Below, one piece after another: positions 12,440-26,100 of a stretch of DNA of 64,000 nt (position 1 is the stretch's first letter; every line of letters starts with the position of its first letter). The notes beneath the pieces are model-generated. The model was not told the DNA's origin and did not search any database. It saw only the letters and a program-made list of their open reading frames with translations. The translations under genes were made by a program, and so were the position numbers. The stretch spans positions 30,978 through 94,977 of the forward strand of contig JAANDG010000565.1 of assembly GCA_036852015.1 (NCBI GenBank). The letters run 5' to 3'. This DNA is from Pelodera strongyloides (Eukaryota > Nematoda > Chromadorea > Rhabditida > Rhabditidae).

Positions 12440-15400
12440 TCATCCGATGATGAGTCCGATGGGCACAAAGGATAATTTAGGTCTGTTTCCCTTCCAGCGG
12501 ACGACGGCGACCGGTAGCAGACAAATGATGACCCAGAAATAAAAGTCCGGAGCACAATTATGCCGTAAGCTCCCTCCTACCCCCGTTCTCTTGCTAACTC
12601 TACCTCCCCGCTGACGGTTATAGTAAATAAACATTGACAGTGCCCTGACATCCGGTGGGTTGTAAAAAATAGCCACACATGCAATCAGTGCAATGTACTC
12701 AATATTAAAACGTACCCGGCCAAGTTTTCCATATAAGAGCGTGATCCATGACACCTGTGCCCGTTGAACAAATTAGACCGCTCGGGTTTACCTTTACCAA
12801 CGATAACCGATTTGTTTTCTGAAAAGACATGTTGGACTAAAAAAAGTTAGAAAGGATATTTTGATCATTACTTTTTTTCGTTCTGTCGTTTGTTGCGTAT
12901 GTACATGTACCAAATGCTAACCTTGAGCGCAGCTCGACTTCACGGCAGCTGTGGACTTTCCTAAAAACATGGTAATTACAAGAACCTCTGAAGACCGATT
13001 TTCCTAATATGCGAAGCCTGGATCCCAGGTTCTATATCTGTATTCAAGCCTTTAGCTGACTAGAAAAAAAACTGTAAATATACTCAAGAACTTTAGAAAG
13101 TGTGAAGCTGTGAGCGAAACAAAACACATAGACTTTCGAAAATTCGCTTACTTCGCTGGCGTTTACGTCGCACAGAGTATTCTATTGCTGAGAAGAATTT
13201 CCTATCGCCTCTCTGAAAATAATGTATATATTACCGTTCTAGCGCACCTTTTCGACCACTCTAAATTTTGCAAGTTTACACCATTTTAAGGCTTATTTTG
13301 ATCAAAAACAAGTCTTAAATCTTTGAAAATGTGTCATTTTTGACAATTTTTAAAAAGCGGTCGTTAGATACAGGTTAATGCTGCAGATAGCGCTGCCACC
13401 ATAGTACCTTTACAATTACAGTAATCAATTAGTAAAATACACCACAAAAGGCAAGAAATGAGAAAAAAAGTTTATTCAATAGTAAAAACAACATCAGACA
13501 AAACAATAAAAAAATAAAACATTACAGTAAAACAACATTATAGAATTATCCGATTTGTGCAGTTTGGGGCGAAGCTCCATCGTTATATAGGCTGATGACA
13601 TAAAACTGTAACGCGTGATGGAAAAGGCTGACCCTCATGTTGCATATTACCAAATGCGAGAGGAGCTGGAAAATTTACTGAATTGATCAAACACTTGGAA
13701 AATGAAGATTTCCGAGCCTAAATGCCAGCACCTCGCAATTGGTGATCAGTGGGAATTCCCTCTGAAAATCAATGGCTCTTTCATCCCTAAAATCAATACT
13801 ATTCGCGATCTCGGTATTATGGTCTCGTCGGACTTAAGTTTCAGTTCGCATATTGAGAAAATAGTCCGGTCTGCAACGGTAACTGCAACTCGTATCCTAA
13901 GCTCAGCCAAATCTCTCTGTTTATCTTAAAAGATATAATACTTATGTCCGTCCCATCTTGGAATATGCTTCTACTGTATGGTTTCCTTATTGTAAAAACG
14001 AGATCCTCTTGGTAGAACGAGTGCAAAATCGTTTCACAAAAATAGCACTCAATAAGATCAATTATGAAATGTATCATAATTTCACTAAAGAGGAACGGTT
14101 TAGTCTAAAATCTCTACAACATCGAAGGATCGTTCTCATTGAATGTTTTAAGACCGTCCGAGGTTTTGGGTTGCATAAACACCCCGTGCTCGATAGTATG
14201 TCATTTTAGGTTGTAGACAGAGGAGAGATGGTAACTCTTTATATATACGTCAGGAAATGGTTTCGACGTTACAAACTCAATCATTTTTTAAACATCGAGT
14301 CACTAGAATTTTGAATCTCCTTGACGAGGCGACTGTCCGCAGCTCAACTATAGAATCGTTCAAATCGAAAAAAAATTGACGCGCTCGATCTCGATGAGTT
14401 GTGTGACCAGGCAGATTGCAATATTGGTGCTTGGATACAATTTATATATTCTCATTTTCTCATTCATTGTTCGTGTTTTTTCATTGCTTGTTATTATTGC
14501 CTTTTTGTCTTTCGGCTCTTCTGAGCACTTTACTTTGCAATTATGTGAAATAAAGTGTTTATGTAATCGCCATTGACGGCCACAGCACTTCGATCCTTAG
14601 TATTTTTTGAATTTATTTCAACTCTACCGTATACAAGTAGGACATCAAGAAAAACTAACAAATCTTGAGAGGAACCATCGCGGTCTGATTCTGATTTTTT
14701 CCAACATTTTTTTATCGCTAAATAGGTGTTTTTGTCAGAAATTGGTCTAAACAAGCTGATGTTGCTATATATTGTTCGAAAAGCTATAGTTGAAAGCTGT
14801 TTTGTTATTTTCTCGTGAGTATGTGCCCGTAGCAAAAATCTTATATTTATCATTTTGTATATTGGGCAGTATTCTTGTATCTTTATTCTTACACCTCGTT
14901 GATATCAATAAATCAATTCATTTATCGGTTGTCGGCTGAAGAGGAGAAGGAATTTGCTGATTATGATGCTTACATACAAGATATCTTTTATTTTATTTGG
15001 TAAAGCGTCTGTCATAAAGGTGCCTCGGAAATGTTTTATTTTTAACACATTGACAAGTTCTTCGAGGTCAAGATTTGTTAACGCAACAAGGTCTTTGTTG
15101 AATTTCATTTATTAAGCTTATTTTTTAGTCAAATTCTTAGCGCACTTTTCTCGGCCTCTTCGACCATCCACTTTCGCCCACATTTTCTAGCGCACCACCC
15201 ATTGAGGCATTTCGACGCTTTTTAAAACGTTTTCAAAGATTTAAGACATGTTTTTGATTAAAGTAAGCCTTAAAATGTCGTAAACTTGCAAAATTGAGAG
15301 TGGTCGAAAAGGTGCGCTAGAACGGTAATATATACATTATTTCTGAAGTAGTGGTGCTGAGCAAATTGCCATTCCAAGTGAGGTGTCAACTTGATCGGAG

Positions 15401-17045
15401 CTGAAATATTCACTATTTTTGAAAGTCATTATGAAAGGAAATTTACAATATTGAGGACACCAAATCTCATCAATGGTCAACATTATTGAGAACAAATTTC
15501 AATATCAACACATCCAACAGCTCACCTTTCCCTCCGATGTCCAAATGGACCCCTGGCCAGTAGTGTGTCCCGATGAAAAGGCGTTACTACGTCCATTGGC
15601 TGTCCCATTTCGGCAGTAAGTGAAAGGCGTCTGAGGTTTTCACCAATGGTTGGGTTGTCGTCAACATCTATACTAGAGAAGTCCATTGATTCGGTATTCT
15701 TGATCATAGGGCAACTACCTGCAAACACACCGAAATGACCGAACCGAAATGGTTATCAACATGACACCGAAATTAATTATTTGGACGTTTAGGACATGCG
15801 ACCATTTACGAATTATTATGCATGCTCTATTATCGCTGGGAATTTGTGCAACGTTCGCTTTTGCTCAGCTCATTGAGCTCTAATTTCGTAGCTATGCACC
15901 AAAGTGATCGGAGACACTTTTGCGACTGCACCGCCCTTGAAACGATGTGCAGAACTCAATTACAGGAATTTGGGTGAATGACACGACGCAGTTCAAAATT
16001 TCAAGTGTTTTATCTAGTGAACAAGATTAGAAGTCGTTCGAATACTACGGCATCAAAAATCTCCCGATAAAAATACTTGCCTCCAAATCTACTCGAACTG
16101 CTGATCAACGGAGCGATGAATCTCTTCTTGAGTCGAATTCCTCTTCTCTCTGCCAATGCCACACCTTTATTGGTTGTTGGAGCTCCTCGTTGGATCGAGG
16201 CAAAGGAGGTGACAATTCTCTCAATTTCTGAGTGTTCTATTGGAGGATCTACCGCACTCGTTCCAGGTTGAACGCATGACGAGTTATCTTGAATTCCGTC
16301 AACGTTATGTTGAATAATTGGAACAAGGAGCGGGTCGGACGCGTGTCGTTTCCGTCGCAGGTTTGGAGGGTAGAGACAGTTTGTGTCCGGCGCCTTTTCA
16401 TGTTCTAATACCAAGGGAAATGGTGGACCGCTTTCCTGCTCGGAACCAGCTGGGGAAGAAGGATTATTCGGAGCGGATAGAGCTCCACTTGGCGGCTGAA
16501 TCTCGATCTGTAGATTGATTGGCCTTTGTCTGAAATCGTATCGTTTGAATAGAGAAGGAATTAGAATAATATTATTTAAAATGACCTTAGGCGGTACATG
16601 TATTGTACGTATAAAATTCAGGCTCAAGCTCAAATCACTCACACATTCGCCAATAGATTGAAAGTCGCGTTTGATTTTTTCAACATACGCGGACGCTTGT
16701 TTGGTCGACCTGTAAAAAATATATTAGTCAACTATCATCAGAGAAACACATGATTTCAAATTTGATTTGTCCGCAATGTTTCTCTGCTAACCAGAAGCAT
16801 ACCGCTATAGTCTTCAAATTACAAAACCGTTGAACAGAAAAACAGTTCACACCGGATGTCGTTGGACAATCTTCCGGAGTGATCGCGCGTGGTGTGTTGA
16901 GAAGCCTCATGTGTTTTTCGACAAAATCCGGAACGTCGGGTTCGTCAAATAAGGGTGACGGTGTTAAACGCTTGTCAGAATTCCATCCAAAGTGTGGAGA
17001 AACACTGATCGAAGAATTGGACAACGATCGAGATAGGTCATCCAT
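12440..17045 (-). CDS. Unrecognised Ser/Pro-rich protein, exon split by a transposon
   Basis: Exons, in transcript order: 17045-16853, 16709-16643, 16529-16081, 15718-15526, 15400-15342 (then the insertion) with the same exon resuming after the target duplication at 13211 and ending 13152, 12960-12922, 12818-12755, 12644-12440. Phases agree throughout when the element is left out. The start follows GTTTGCAG|CAATG, a trans-splice-like site. The product is rich in Ser, Pro and charged residues, with a basic nuclear-signal-like GRPNKRPRMLKK, LRRKRHASDPLLVPII, LRRLSLTAEMG and YSVRRKRQRRKS. No known domain is seen; a nuclear or regulatory role is only a guess. Intron 16080-15719 needs a GC donor. 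The final exon is uncertain: another frame there would end in an acidic tail DSSSDELLMDFDE. With the insertion, reading on from exon 15400 meets a TAA within two codons of the element. Confidence 0.65.
13212..13217. repeat. Target-site duplication, left copy (TCTGAA)
   Basis: Six bases identical to 15342-15347. On the host gene's strand it reads TTCAGA; next to the element's last two T bases it makes ATTTTCAG, a strong splice-acceptor-like word. Confidence 0.88.
13218..13329 (+). repeat. Left terminal inverted repeat
   Basis: About 112 bases that match the reverse complement of 15230-15341 with only a handful of differences. Contains TTCTAGCGCACCTTTTCGAC. Similarity fades after CTTTGAAAA. 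Confidence 0.88.
13690..14580 (+). mobile_element. 5'-truncated non-LTR retrotransposon (LINE) tail
   Basis: Reverse-transcriptase C-terminal part. The frame with KCQHLAIG, INTIRDLGIMVSSDLSFSSH and IEKIVRSA shifts frame near 13920 and goes on with RYNTYVRPILEYASTVWF and VERVQNRFTKIAL. Later pieces (SLYIRQEMVSTL, RILNLLDEATVR) lie in further frames up to about 14390. The LGIMVSSDLSFSSH and RPILEYASTVW signatures are usual for CR1/Jockey-type LINE proteins just after the catalytic core. At least one frameshift and several stops: dead. Inserted inside the Polinton-derived element. Confidence 0.8.
14905..15108 (-). pseudogene. N-terminal fragment of a Polinton cysteine protease gene
   Basis: The ATG at 15108 opens a frame whose first 35 or so residues, including LTNLDLEELV and KIKHFRGTFM, match the start of the protease ORF at 60114-60569. 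After about residue 40 the similarity stops, and the catalytic His, Asp, Gln and Cys parts are all missing. A broken remnant. Confidence 0.75.
15230..15341 (-). repeat. Right terminal inverted repeat
   Basis: Inverted partner of 13218-13329. A second, looser block with GCGCACCACCC and TTTCGCCCACATTTTC lies just inside at about 15165-15215. Confidence 0.88.
15342..15347. repeat. Target-site duplication, right copy (TCTGAA)
   Basis: Six bases identical to 13212-13217, directly outside the right inverted repeat. On the host strand the codons here read CTA CTT CAG A. Confidence 0.88.
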
Positions 17046-20000
17046 TGCTGCAAACATCATGATGGGAAAAATCAAGTAAACGAACTAAGCATACATGTTT
17101 TGCCAAATCTAGCCAAGTAATCGATATGCATTCTAATAAGCACACTTAGAGTCTCACGGATCTTTCTCCAGTGGTAAAGATGCTTTGTAAAAAAGCAATC
17201 TACTGTAAGCAAGGATTATAAGGTCTGCAACTCACACATATCCCTGGTTTCCGCCTCGACCTGCATTTTTGAAAGTGAATGGGCTTAAAAATTGGAACTA
17301 ATTATGATATTTTTATACCAAAACGTAACTCCGGAAGTGCGTCACAATAAAATAATTGGCCGGGTTGTATTCTTACACGACAGAAAAGATATTTTCGGAA
17401 AGTAAGCATATGACGTAGATAACACAAATCATGCAAGAAAAATTACTGGTAATTATTAGGAAATGTTAGGAAAAGAATATAGAAGTGTACGTCGGGTTCC
17501 GGAGATACAGTAATCGTGTAGTTCCGGTTTACAAAAAGTTAGAGGAAATGGAGGAAAACATTTGAAGAGTAACAAATCCAAGCGCTATTATGTTATACGT
17601 ATGGTGGCGTACAAATGCTAGGAAACGAGAGATATTAACATAAACCCGATGGACACTAACGATCAATGCAAATTGTACGATAATGCATTATGCACGAAGC
17701 GAAATTTTCAAAGACATCCATGAAATCTTTTGGTTTCCCAAGCAACGAAGATCCGCCAGAAGGAATGTAGAAAAAAATTGGGTTTTCTGGGATTAACTTA
17801 CTTATAACAAAAGCCAATGGACTTGATTGCTGTCTAAGCCGGTCTTATCTCCGGAAAAAAATCAAAAGGATCATTTTTGCACATCTTTTATTGGATTAGG
17901 AATATTTTAATTAAAGCTTCGAACTTCTTTTTCCCAAGTTCGGCCGCAAGTACCAATGTTTGTACTTTATGTGTATCTGGTTAATACACCGCTGTTTTAC
18001 TCTGCTAATGTGTCGCCGATCGTCTCCGTATTCTTTTACTTTGTTTCCCAGCACAGTTTTACAGAAATATTTCTCGTTATGATTCCATACGCACTCAACA
18101 CCACAAGTATAAGCCAGCGATGTATGAGTCACATCTGAATCCACGTTATTTTAGGCCCATTCAAAATGGAAAATAGGCAACATTTGCTTGGTTCCCTAAA
18201 AGATGGATGATCGGTTAGTCGTGTTGGTCCATGAAATGCTATATGTTATGCTCTAGCTGAGTCCGGTCTGCCCGGAGGGGGACGGAGCTTCCGCTGCCAT
18301 CTCACCTTTTGTAATATTACATACGGCCGAGTCTCGCATGTCCGAGATGGCGCAATCGCCGGCCGGCAAATGTTGCCAACGTTTTGATCAATCTTTATTC
18401 CGCTCAGACGGAAAGCCGACCGCATGACGAGAATGACTGTGAGTTTCTCATGGGCAAATCGTGGTTTGTGATTGCGATCAACAGCAAAAACCAAAAGCAA
18501 TGGAAACAATTTTTTGTCATTTCATGAGACGGGCTCATTTAAGAATTGGGATAGAGATTTGTTAAATAACCGGGACACAACCGGGACACAACAACCATCA
18601 TCAAACGCGACAAAGGCAATTTGAATTTTTTTCGGCGTGTTTTCAACAACAACTATAATACTGTTACTGTAAATCATCATATAATCATCATAAGACGGGT
18701 AGTTAGGCTGTGTGCGTGAAGCAACAATGAAAATTTCGTTGAGTAATCATTAATGAGAATATTACCGAAAGCATAAATCAGAGTTTTGATTTATTTGTGA
18801 CAAAAACTCGGAAGTCCATTAATTTCAGACGACCTATCGGAAATTGGAAATTTAATCATGTAGTTAATTTCACAAGTTGTTTGTATAAGGGAATATAACG
18901 ATTTGAGGGCTGCTGAAGATTTAGAGTCGTTGCACATTATTTCAGTCACATTTTGCAAAAAAATAAGGACAGTAATAATGAAGGCCGGACAAAGAAGGGC
19001 TCAGGCGGCAGACCGTCTTTTGTTGATATGAGTATGCATAAGGAGAAGAGGGACGAAACTAGCTGGTCGTTCGGAAAATCGACGCCGCATCAGTAAGTTA
19101 AACGAAGTAACTGGGTAAAGATTTGGTGACATGACATTTGCTGACATATACAATTCTCGCAATAATGACGTGAGTTGATATTTTTGTGAATAATAATAAT
19201 CTAGTGTTAAAAATAAATATGATACCTTGGGTAACAGCGAGTGGAAAGTACGTAAATGACTTTTTGATTGGATATTTCGAGGTGGGGGAGAAGATATGAA
19301 ATAGGGGATTAGAACAGCATAGTTGTCATAATCTTGTCATAATCTCAGTCTCCTAGCTACCACCGGGTGTATTTGCTAAGCTTTCGATATGACGAACTTA
19401 TAAAAAATGCAAAAAAAAAAACCGAATCACTGCTCTGACTACACACATCCATTCAAGGTATATTGTTACGCTGTTCCTAATGTGCTAACCTCTAAAATGT
19501 AAAGATTGTAAACAAACGTAGAGCTGGCAGAAAATGGGTTTATTAGTGGGAGTGCATCGTATTTATTAATAAAAATACAGAGTATATTTGTCACGCAACG
19601 CATTTTGTAGTCGTGGAAAATCCTGAAAAATTCTGTCGAAAACTAGTAGGCTGGGAAATAAGTAGTTTCCCTACACCTCGCGGAATGTTATTTTGGAAGA
19701 AAAAGGGAAATAAAAGTGGTCAGAATAAAGTAATACTATCACGTTTTCTAACTTTTTTTTGCTTGGAGGTATATGTGGAACACAACCTTCCGATGGTCAT
19801 TGTTTTGGATAAACTTATTGAGCCAATCACATCAATATCTTTTTCGTTTGGCTAATCTTGCATATCGCAAATTATGCCAATGAAACCATAGGAAGGTTCT
19901 CTTTAAGTCTCTCTATATCTCTATATCTCTCTATCATGGTATAGTTTCTTCTCTCCCTGTCCCACTCTATCTCTCAACGTTTCTTTCTCTCTGGGCGGAG

Positions 20001-20102
20001 TCACGTTTTGACCTATCTTTCCTCTTTCCCAGGGATCCTGCCACAGACGTTGTCGCTTTACCTTTGCTGAATCGTCTGGGAACGGTGTACATCGTCGCAG
20101 AG
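17046..20102. other. Intergenic between divergent genes
   Basis: Presumed upstream region of the gene at 12440-17045 and of the PAN/TSP1 gene. A GC-richer island at about 18250-18520 holds a - strand open frame (18509-18246) with a good donor CAAAAG|GTGAGATGG at about 18305; it may be an upstream exon or promoter island, but I cannot join it to anything. A CT-rich and TCTCTATA-rich patch lies at 19905-20000, just before the PAN/TSP1 gene. Nothing else seen. Confidence 0.4.
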
Positions 20103-23100
20103 ATGCGCTATCTTCTAGCTCTACTACTGCTAGCTGCAATAGCCGATGGAGGTGGGCTCCCAATTGTTTACCATTTCCCTTTTTATTTATTTATTTTTAT
20201 TTGGCTCAACTTCGTGCCCTACTATGTGCTTTTCTCTGCTCGAAAGGTGTTACTTGCGAGTTATTTGTGGATTCTGCAGTTTGTTTGTAGAAATAGATGT
20301 TGAACTTTCCTCATTGCTTCCTAATTGATAATGTATTATGGCACATAGTCGATCAACAATTTATCAAATAACATAGCAGCGGGAACCGCTTAAGTCTCTA
20401 CAAACGTGTTTTCTTTCGCTTTCTGGCAGCGCTGCCGACCTTATGATAACAGAATGTTGAACCTTCACCCGTTCTTTCCCTAGATTTACTATTATTAGCA
20501 ATCAAAACCGCCACCTTTGCTCTTGTTTCGAGTTGGTCGGTTAAGGTTCAGAAAAGACATTGCAAATTGTTGGTTGTCGGACAACCTTATTTGTGCCTTA
20601 AATGGGCTCCTTCAAGGCGTTCTTATGGCCCAGATAGATGAAGTGTTGCAAGCTAGCAGGAAAAACCTTCCTTTGTTTAGCTCGGATCTCGGTGTCACGT
20701 GGCAAAAATGCGACGAAGTTGGACGATCTTTGTGCTCGAATGCATAATAATACAGCACTTGAGGTTTGTACACGTATGCTCATGTACTGTTACAATGCTT
20801 AACAAGCAACATCACGATATCATCTAGTATTCCCACTTTACAGTCGATTGAAATTGCAGGGTGTTGAACCAATTGAAATGCTGAAGGACACTGCTTACGA
20901 ATGTCAGAGGAAATGTGTGGACATGTGGCCTCAATGCACTGCAGGTTCGTAATATTTGATTTTAACATTTATTAACCAACTAACTACATATTTCAATATT
21001 TTCTTTTTCTTTTCGATTTCGATTACAATATGGTGTTGTCGTAACTTTTCCTCTTTAACAAAAACCAATGAGATAAATTTCTTATCCTCTGACAACTTTC
21101 TTTGAGTCCAATATTTCTCATTGATTTATTAACGTGTCACATTTGCAACTGGGAGAGATTCATCTTGAATTGCAGAGAGAGACCTAAGGAGCAAACACCT
21201 CCAGGAGGTTTCTTACAGCAACAAATATTAGTTTCTCAATGTTGCGTGGAATGTGATAATCAAAGCGTTGTTCGGTAAAACTACAAGAAATTGTCCGACG
21301 CATGACTTCATGATTGCACATTACTGTATCTTTTAGCACTTTTAACATACATTATCATAGTACTGTACGTTTTGGAAGAGAAATAATTGTTTTATAGATA
21401 TTGTTCCGCATACTTCAAGACAATAAAGCGTTATAGTAGCGCTCCCTTGCATTCCAACTGCTCTTCGTTTAGACTATGCCAACCTGATAATGCTCACAAC
21501 ATGAATCATCATTGTTCGTATTCTATCTATCCTCAAGCATATTCCTACTTCCTGCTGATATGCTAACTTTAACAAGAGGCCCATCAATCTTGCTCAAACC
21601 CGAAAAAGCTTGGCCAACAAATCTCCCAGTGCGATAAAAGTGAGAAAGAGGGATCACAAGCAACAGTTGCAGTGAGATATTGTTCCAGCTTCGATTCACA
21701 ATGTGAAGCGGAGAATGATTGCAACAGCTCAGGGAGATGAAAGCAAAAATCAACGTTCTTATAGCAACGTATTATATATACGATTTTTACACAAAGTCCA
21801 AACTGATTGAAAGATATTCCAGTTGTGTATTACTACCTTCACAACGAGACGAAACACCACTTTTGCTATCTGTTCGAGAAGAACTCCGTTCATGAGAAGG
21901 TAAGTATCTTTGAGGACATTTTTGGATTTTAATTATTTTGTGCAATTCTGTACATTACGAAAAAGATAAGGGCATGCTCGGTAAAATCTCAACTTTTGCG
22001 CGTCGTGTAAACGTTCGCATATGTATCCATTTTGACTTGAAATCTCATTATTTAATGGATTTCACTTAATATTAAATCCAAGACATAATTCCGGCGATGC
22101 TTGATCTAGCTTGATCTATATGGAATTTTTTTTATCAGTTTTGAGTTTTCTTGTGGATATATAGACAAAAGTGACTGAGCCATTTTACAACGGTCCATCA
22201 GCTTGGTTATCCTCAAAAATGTGACATGCTGGCAAAGGAATCAAAAAAGAAGTTGAGCTTGAAACATGTCATGATCCATCTCAGAGAGAATAGCACGCGG
22301 ACAGACGAACTTGACTTGTAATAGGAAACTAGCTGAACTAGTGAACATTACGATACTGTACGCATTGCAAAGGGCATTGTATACATTACAAGCCTACAAT
22401 ATCAGACGTACAAGCGCGTACAGAGCCCATTTTGTCTATGTCCAAAAGTTGTCTGTCAATCTAGGAAGACGGTGCCCCATATGGATATTATATTGCAGGT
22501 CGCACTTGTGGAGCAGAAGCCAGAGAGCAAGAAAGATCTTGTGAGAATGCTGGAAATTGTTGCTGATTGTCACCAATTTGATGCTCATCCACCATTGGCA
22601 GAGGATGGAATTGCCTCTTCAACTGATAAGGTGGACAGAAAGAAGAGACGTAAGTGGAGCACTGCTTGTTAATAATGAGAGCAGACTGAGTACTTATTGC
22701 AGGTTCATTTTTAGAGCTAATTTCTTTCAGAAAATGGCGATGAAACGCTGATCAAGACATTGGGAGAGTGGACTGACTGGAGCGATTGCTCTACAGGTTT
22801 GTTCGACTCGAGAAATCGCAACAGTTTTAGAAATGAGAAAAGGATGCCATATCATTTATTCTTCGCAGGCTTTTTACATGCCATTTAGCATCAAGTCAAG
22901 AAAAAGGAAGAGATTTAGCCGCATAATCTGACTACAGTAGTCAACAAAAGAAAAATATCGCGCGTTCAATATGCAGATGTTGCAATCATGATGGATGCAA
23001 TATGTTTTCCTCAATTTAAGATATCGGACACGGAGTCCGCTCGCAAGCTTGTGAATACGGTAGAAAGATCCAACGTCGCGGTTGTCCGGCCAGACAGCCT

Positions 23101-26100
23101 CCACAGAGGATTGAGAACTTCCAGGTTGAAACTTGTAGTTCAAGCACTTTGTTGAAGTTAGGAATGCCGCAAAGTGCGTAGTATTTATAAATTGTATTAA
23201 ATAAATAAAGTATTACTATTAAATATTGTAATAAAGTATGCGTAGTAAAGCACGGATTTAATAATAATTAATGTAGGTGTTTGTGCTAACTGAATGTAGT
23301 ACGGTAAATGAATACTCTCGCTGATATTTTCTCTAACAACCCCCTTTTTCAGTTCCAGCAGCCCGATCCTCGTATGGATCCCCGTTTTCAGCAGGTATGT
23401 GGTTGTAAGCTTGGAGAAAAGTGCAATGTCTCACGATGGAGCCTTTCATGAACAAGGTGCATATATAACATTTCAGCAGCAACAGCGTCCTGATCCCCGT
23501 CAAGATCCTCGTTATCAACAACAGGTATTTAGTTCAATAGTGATGCATTCAAACAAAACTTGGAGAGTATTGTAGAATATTGTTTTCTTTATTCGTGTAC
23601 AAAACAGTAGAAAAACATAGTTGTTAGTACCGCGCATTATCCTCACCGCCTTTCATTAATCCACTTACCACCTTACCCAGCTTGCACAACAACAACAGGA
23701 GCGCCTTCGCCAGCAACACCTGCAACAACAACAGCAACTCCAATTGCAGCAGCAGCAACGGCCGCCACAACCGGTATAGACCACGACTTTTTGACCGACT
23801 AACTCTCTATTCCTAAAACATGTGTGCACAAGAAAATCAAAAACAATAGAATGCTAGAAGAGAGTCAGAAACGTGCACAGATTAGGCAAACGCTCTCGCT
23901 TCTTTTGTGCCGTTATGTTATATTGATTTAAATGCAGTATATCCACTTTTCGAATGTGTGCTTAGGTTAGTCGAGCACCCAACATACTTAGTTGAATGTT
24001 GATCCTAAACGAGTTCAGCAGCCGCCACGACAACAGCAGCCCGTCATTCCTCCACAACAGCAAGCACCACAACCTTTCCCACAGGTTTTTCTAACTGCCT
24101 AACATGCTTTCACATCCACTCATTGACACGAAATTCATTGACTTGTGTATATAGTTTTCGAATTCGTTACTTGCATGGTTTGTTCAAATGTTGTTTTGCA
24201 TTAGAAGTGACATTTAGTTCAAGCATTTCAGGTGACCGATCCTCACCAAGACCCACGATACCTTCAGCAGGTTGGTTAAGTTTATTCTCTCATGGTTATT
24301 TTTTCTTTATCTTCAACGCAAAGCATTTCTAGCAATTTCCGTTTTGCGCCGCTTTGCTTCAGGCTTCCGTGCTTTATATGTAGAAATTATGCTACTAGGA
24401 CTAGGGCAGGGCTCTTCCCATGAAGTTTTCTCTTGCGTGCCACTAGCTTAATGGTTCTCTACTGCTTCTACAGCTTCCTAATCTGCACAATTAAACTGTT
24501 TAGCAACAAGAACATCAGCGCCGAGTTGCTGCCCAACGTCAAGCCCAAGCAGCACAAATTCAGGTAAGCAGTGATCCTATACATAATAAAATATTCGTGT
24601 TCACATGACTTCTGGCAAAGTAATATTAGACAAAAACACGCGGATTTTCTATTTATGACGTTGATCGACTGAGTATTGAACGGGTCATTAGCACAACAAC
24701 CAGATACGTCAATGAAGAATATTTTCCTTTTTTTTCAGCAGCAACGAGAGCAGAACCTTCTCCAGGCTCAGGTAACATTTTACCGTTGCATGAAGTTAAG
24801 AGAGACTCTTTGGAAAATACTTTGTGCGTAGTTCCCGTGCTTGAAATACACTGCCTTATTTAAAAAAGCATAATGAAAGTCCGATATTTAATGCGTTCAT
24901 ACAAATTTCAGCCGCCTCAAACTGTTGAGGTTTGCCGTTTAATAATCGTATTTTCAATGTGTTTATCCTTGTTTCGGTTATCTTTTTCTTTTTCGTTAAG
25001 CTCTGCCTTGCAAATACTTTCGTCCTCTGGTTTATACTTTCGTTAAATCAAACAACGTGATTATTCATTCTATGCTACGTTTGCTCCAAAGGAAGACCGC
25101 TTTACAACGAAGCTAAACATTTCTAGAATACAGTTTTTTTCAATAGGGTCCTTTGAGCGTCAAAACTTGGGTTAAAATTTAAGGGCTCATCAAATGCACC
25201 ACAACTGGTGCATCTTCGTAACTTGGGTACCACGGGTCTAGTAGACGTTCCCCAACCTTCTACACAGAGAGAACAGTCGCAGGTTTAAAAAGCTCATGAT
25301 ATACAAGTTTTCAAAGGCCATTCAGTGAACCCTCTGTGAAAATAACCTCCCATAAACTCCCCTAGTATTCTTTGTATTCCGGGACTTTTTTACACAACCT
25401 AAAAAAAAATAGAGTTGAGCATTATTTTACCGTTTCTGTTAAAGTAGGTGTGTTTTTATTATTTTTTGGGTGTTTTCAGATTCCATCCCAGCACGCATTT
25501 GTCTAATCAGCCCATTATTACATTTTTATTTTATTTTATTTCATTGGTTAGTGTGTTCTGTGAAGAGAAATTTGCAACGGAAACTCATTTGTGTTTTACT
25601 TTAGGCCCACCAACAACAGTACGCGCAACAATATCAGCAAAGGTTGGTTAACTTTTTTTAAAGTCACCACTGTTCACAGGACAGATGAAATAAGAAGGTA
25701 AAATAGGCTGGTAGATGGACAGCTCCAGCTCGAAACTTGAGTCTACGCCGTCTAGCATGACTTAGATGTATACATATTTATTAGATGCCTTTCGCAATTA
25801 AATATAGTGTAAGCTAGAAGGCAGAAGTTGAACCTTTCTAGAATGACAGTAATGAGACATCCCGCCCAACCTCACGCTCAGCCTTGCGCTGGCGGCGTTT
25901 GCGCACCCAGGGTACGAAAGTGCATGAAACAATTTTGGTTTTGCGTGAAAATTTTACCCTCAGAAGGTTACGAACAACGTGCATGTTCGCTAAAATAGGA
26001 ACTTAGGTTAACACTAACCTGAATCCAAGTTGACTAATCAACCAGCCGCTACTTACCAGAATGTCACTGTATTAAGAAACTTTTCTGCAACCCAGTTGTC

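Larger units (their letters stand above)
13218..15341. mobile_element. Non-autonomous Maverick/Polinton-derived element, 2124 bp
   Basis: Ends are inverted repeats starting AATAATGTATATATTACCG. The element is flanked by TCTGAA on both sides (13212-13217 and 15342-15347), a 6-bp target duplication, the size made by Polintons. Near its right end is the start of a Polinton-type cysteine protease gene (14905-15108, - strand), similar to the fuller copy at 60114. No polymerase or integrase is present, so it is a deletion derivative. The middle is occupied by a truncated LINE. It sits inside a coding exon of the gene at 12440-17045. Confidence 0.85.

Noticed and set aside
14530..14853. 107-codon - strand frame inside the Polinton-derived element
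   Set aside because: Overlaps the LINE tail and matches nothing I know; left as part of the element.
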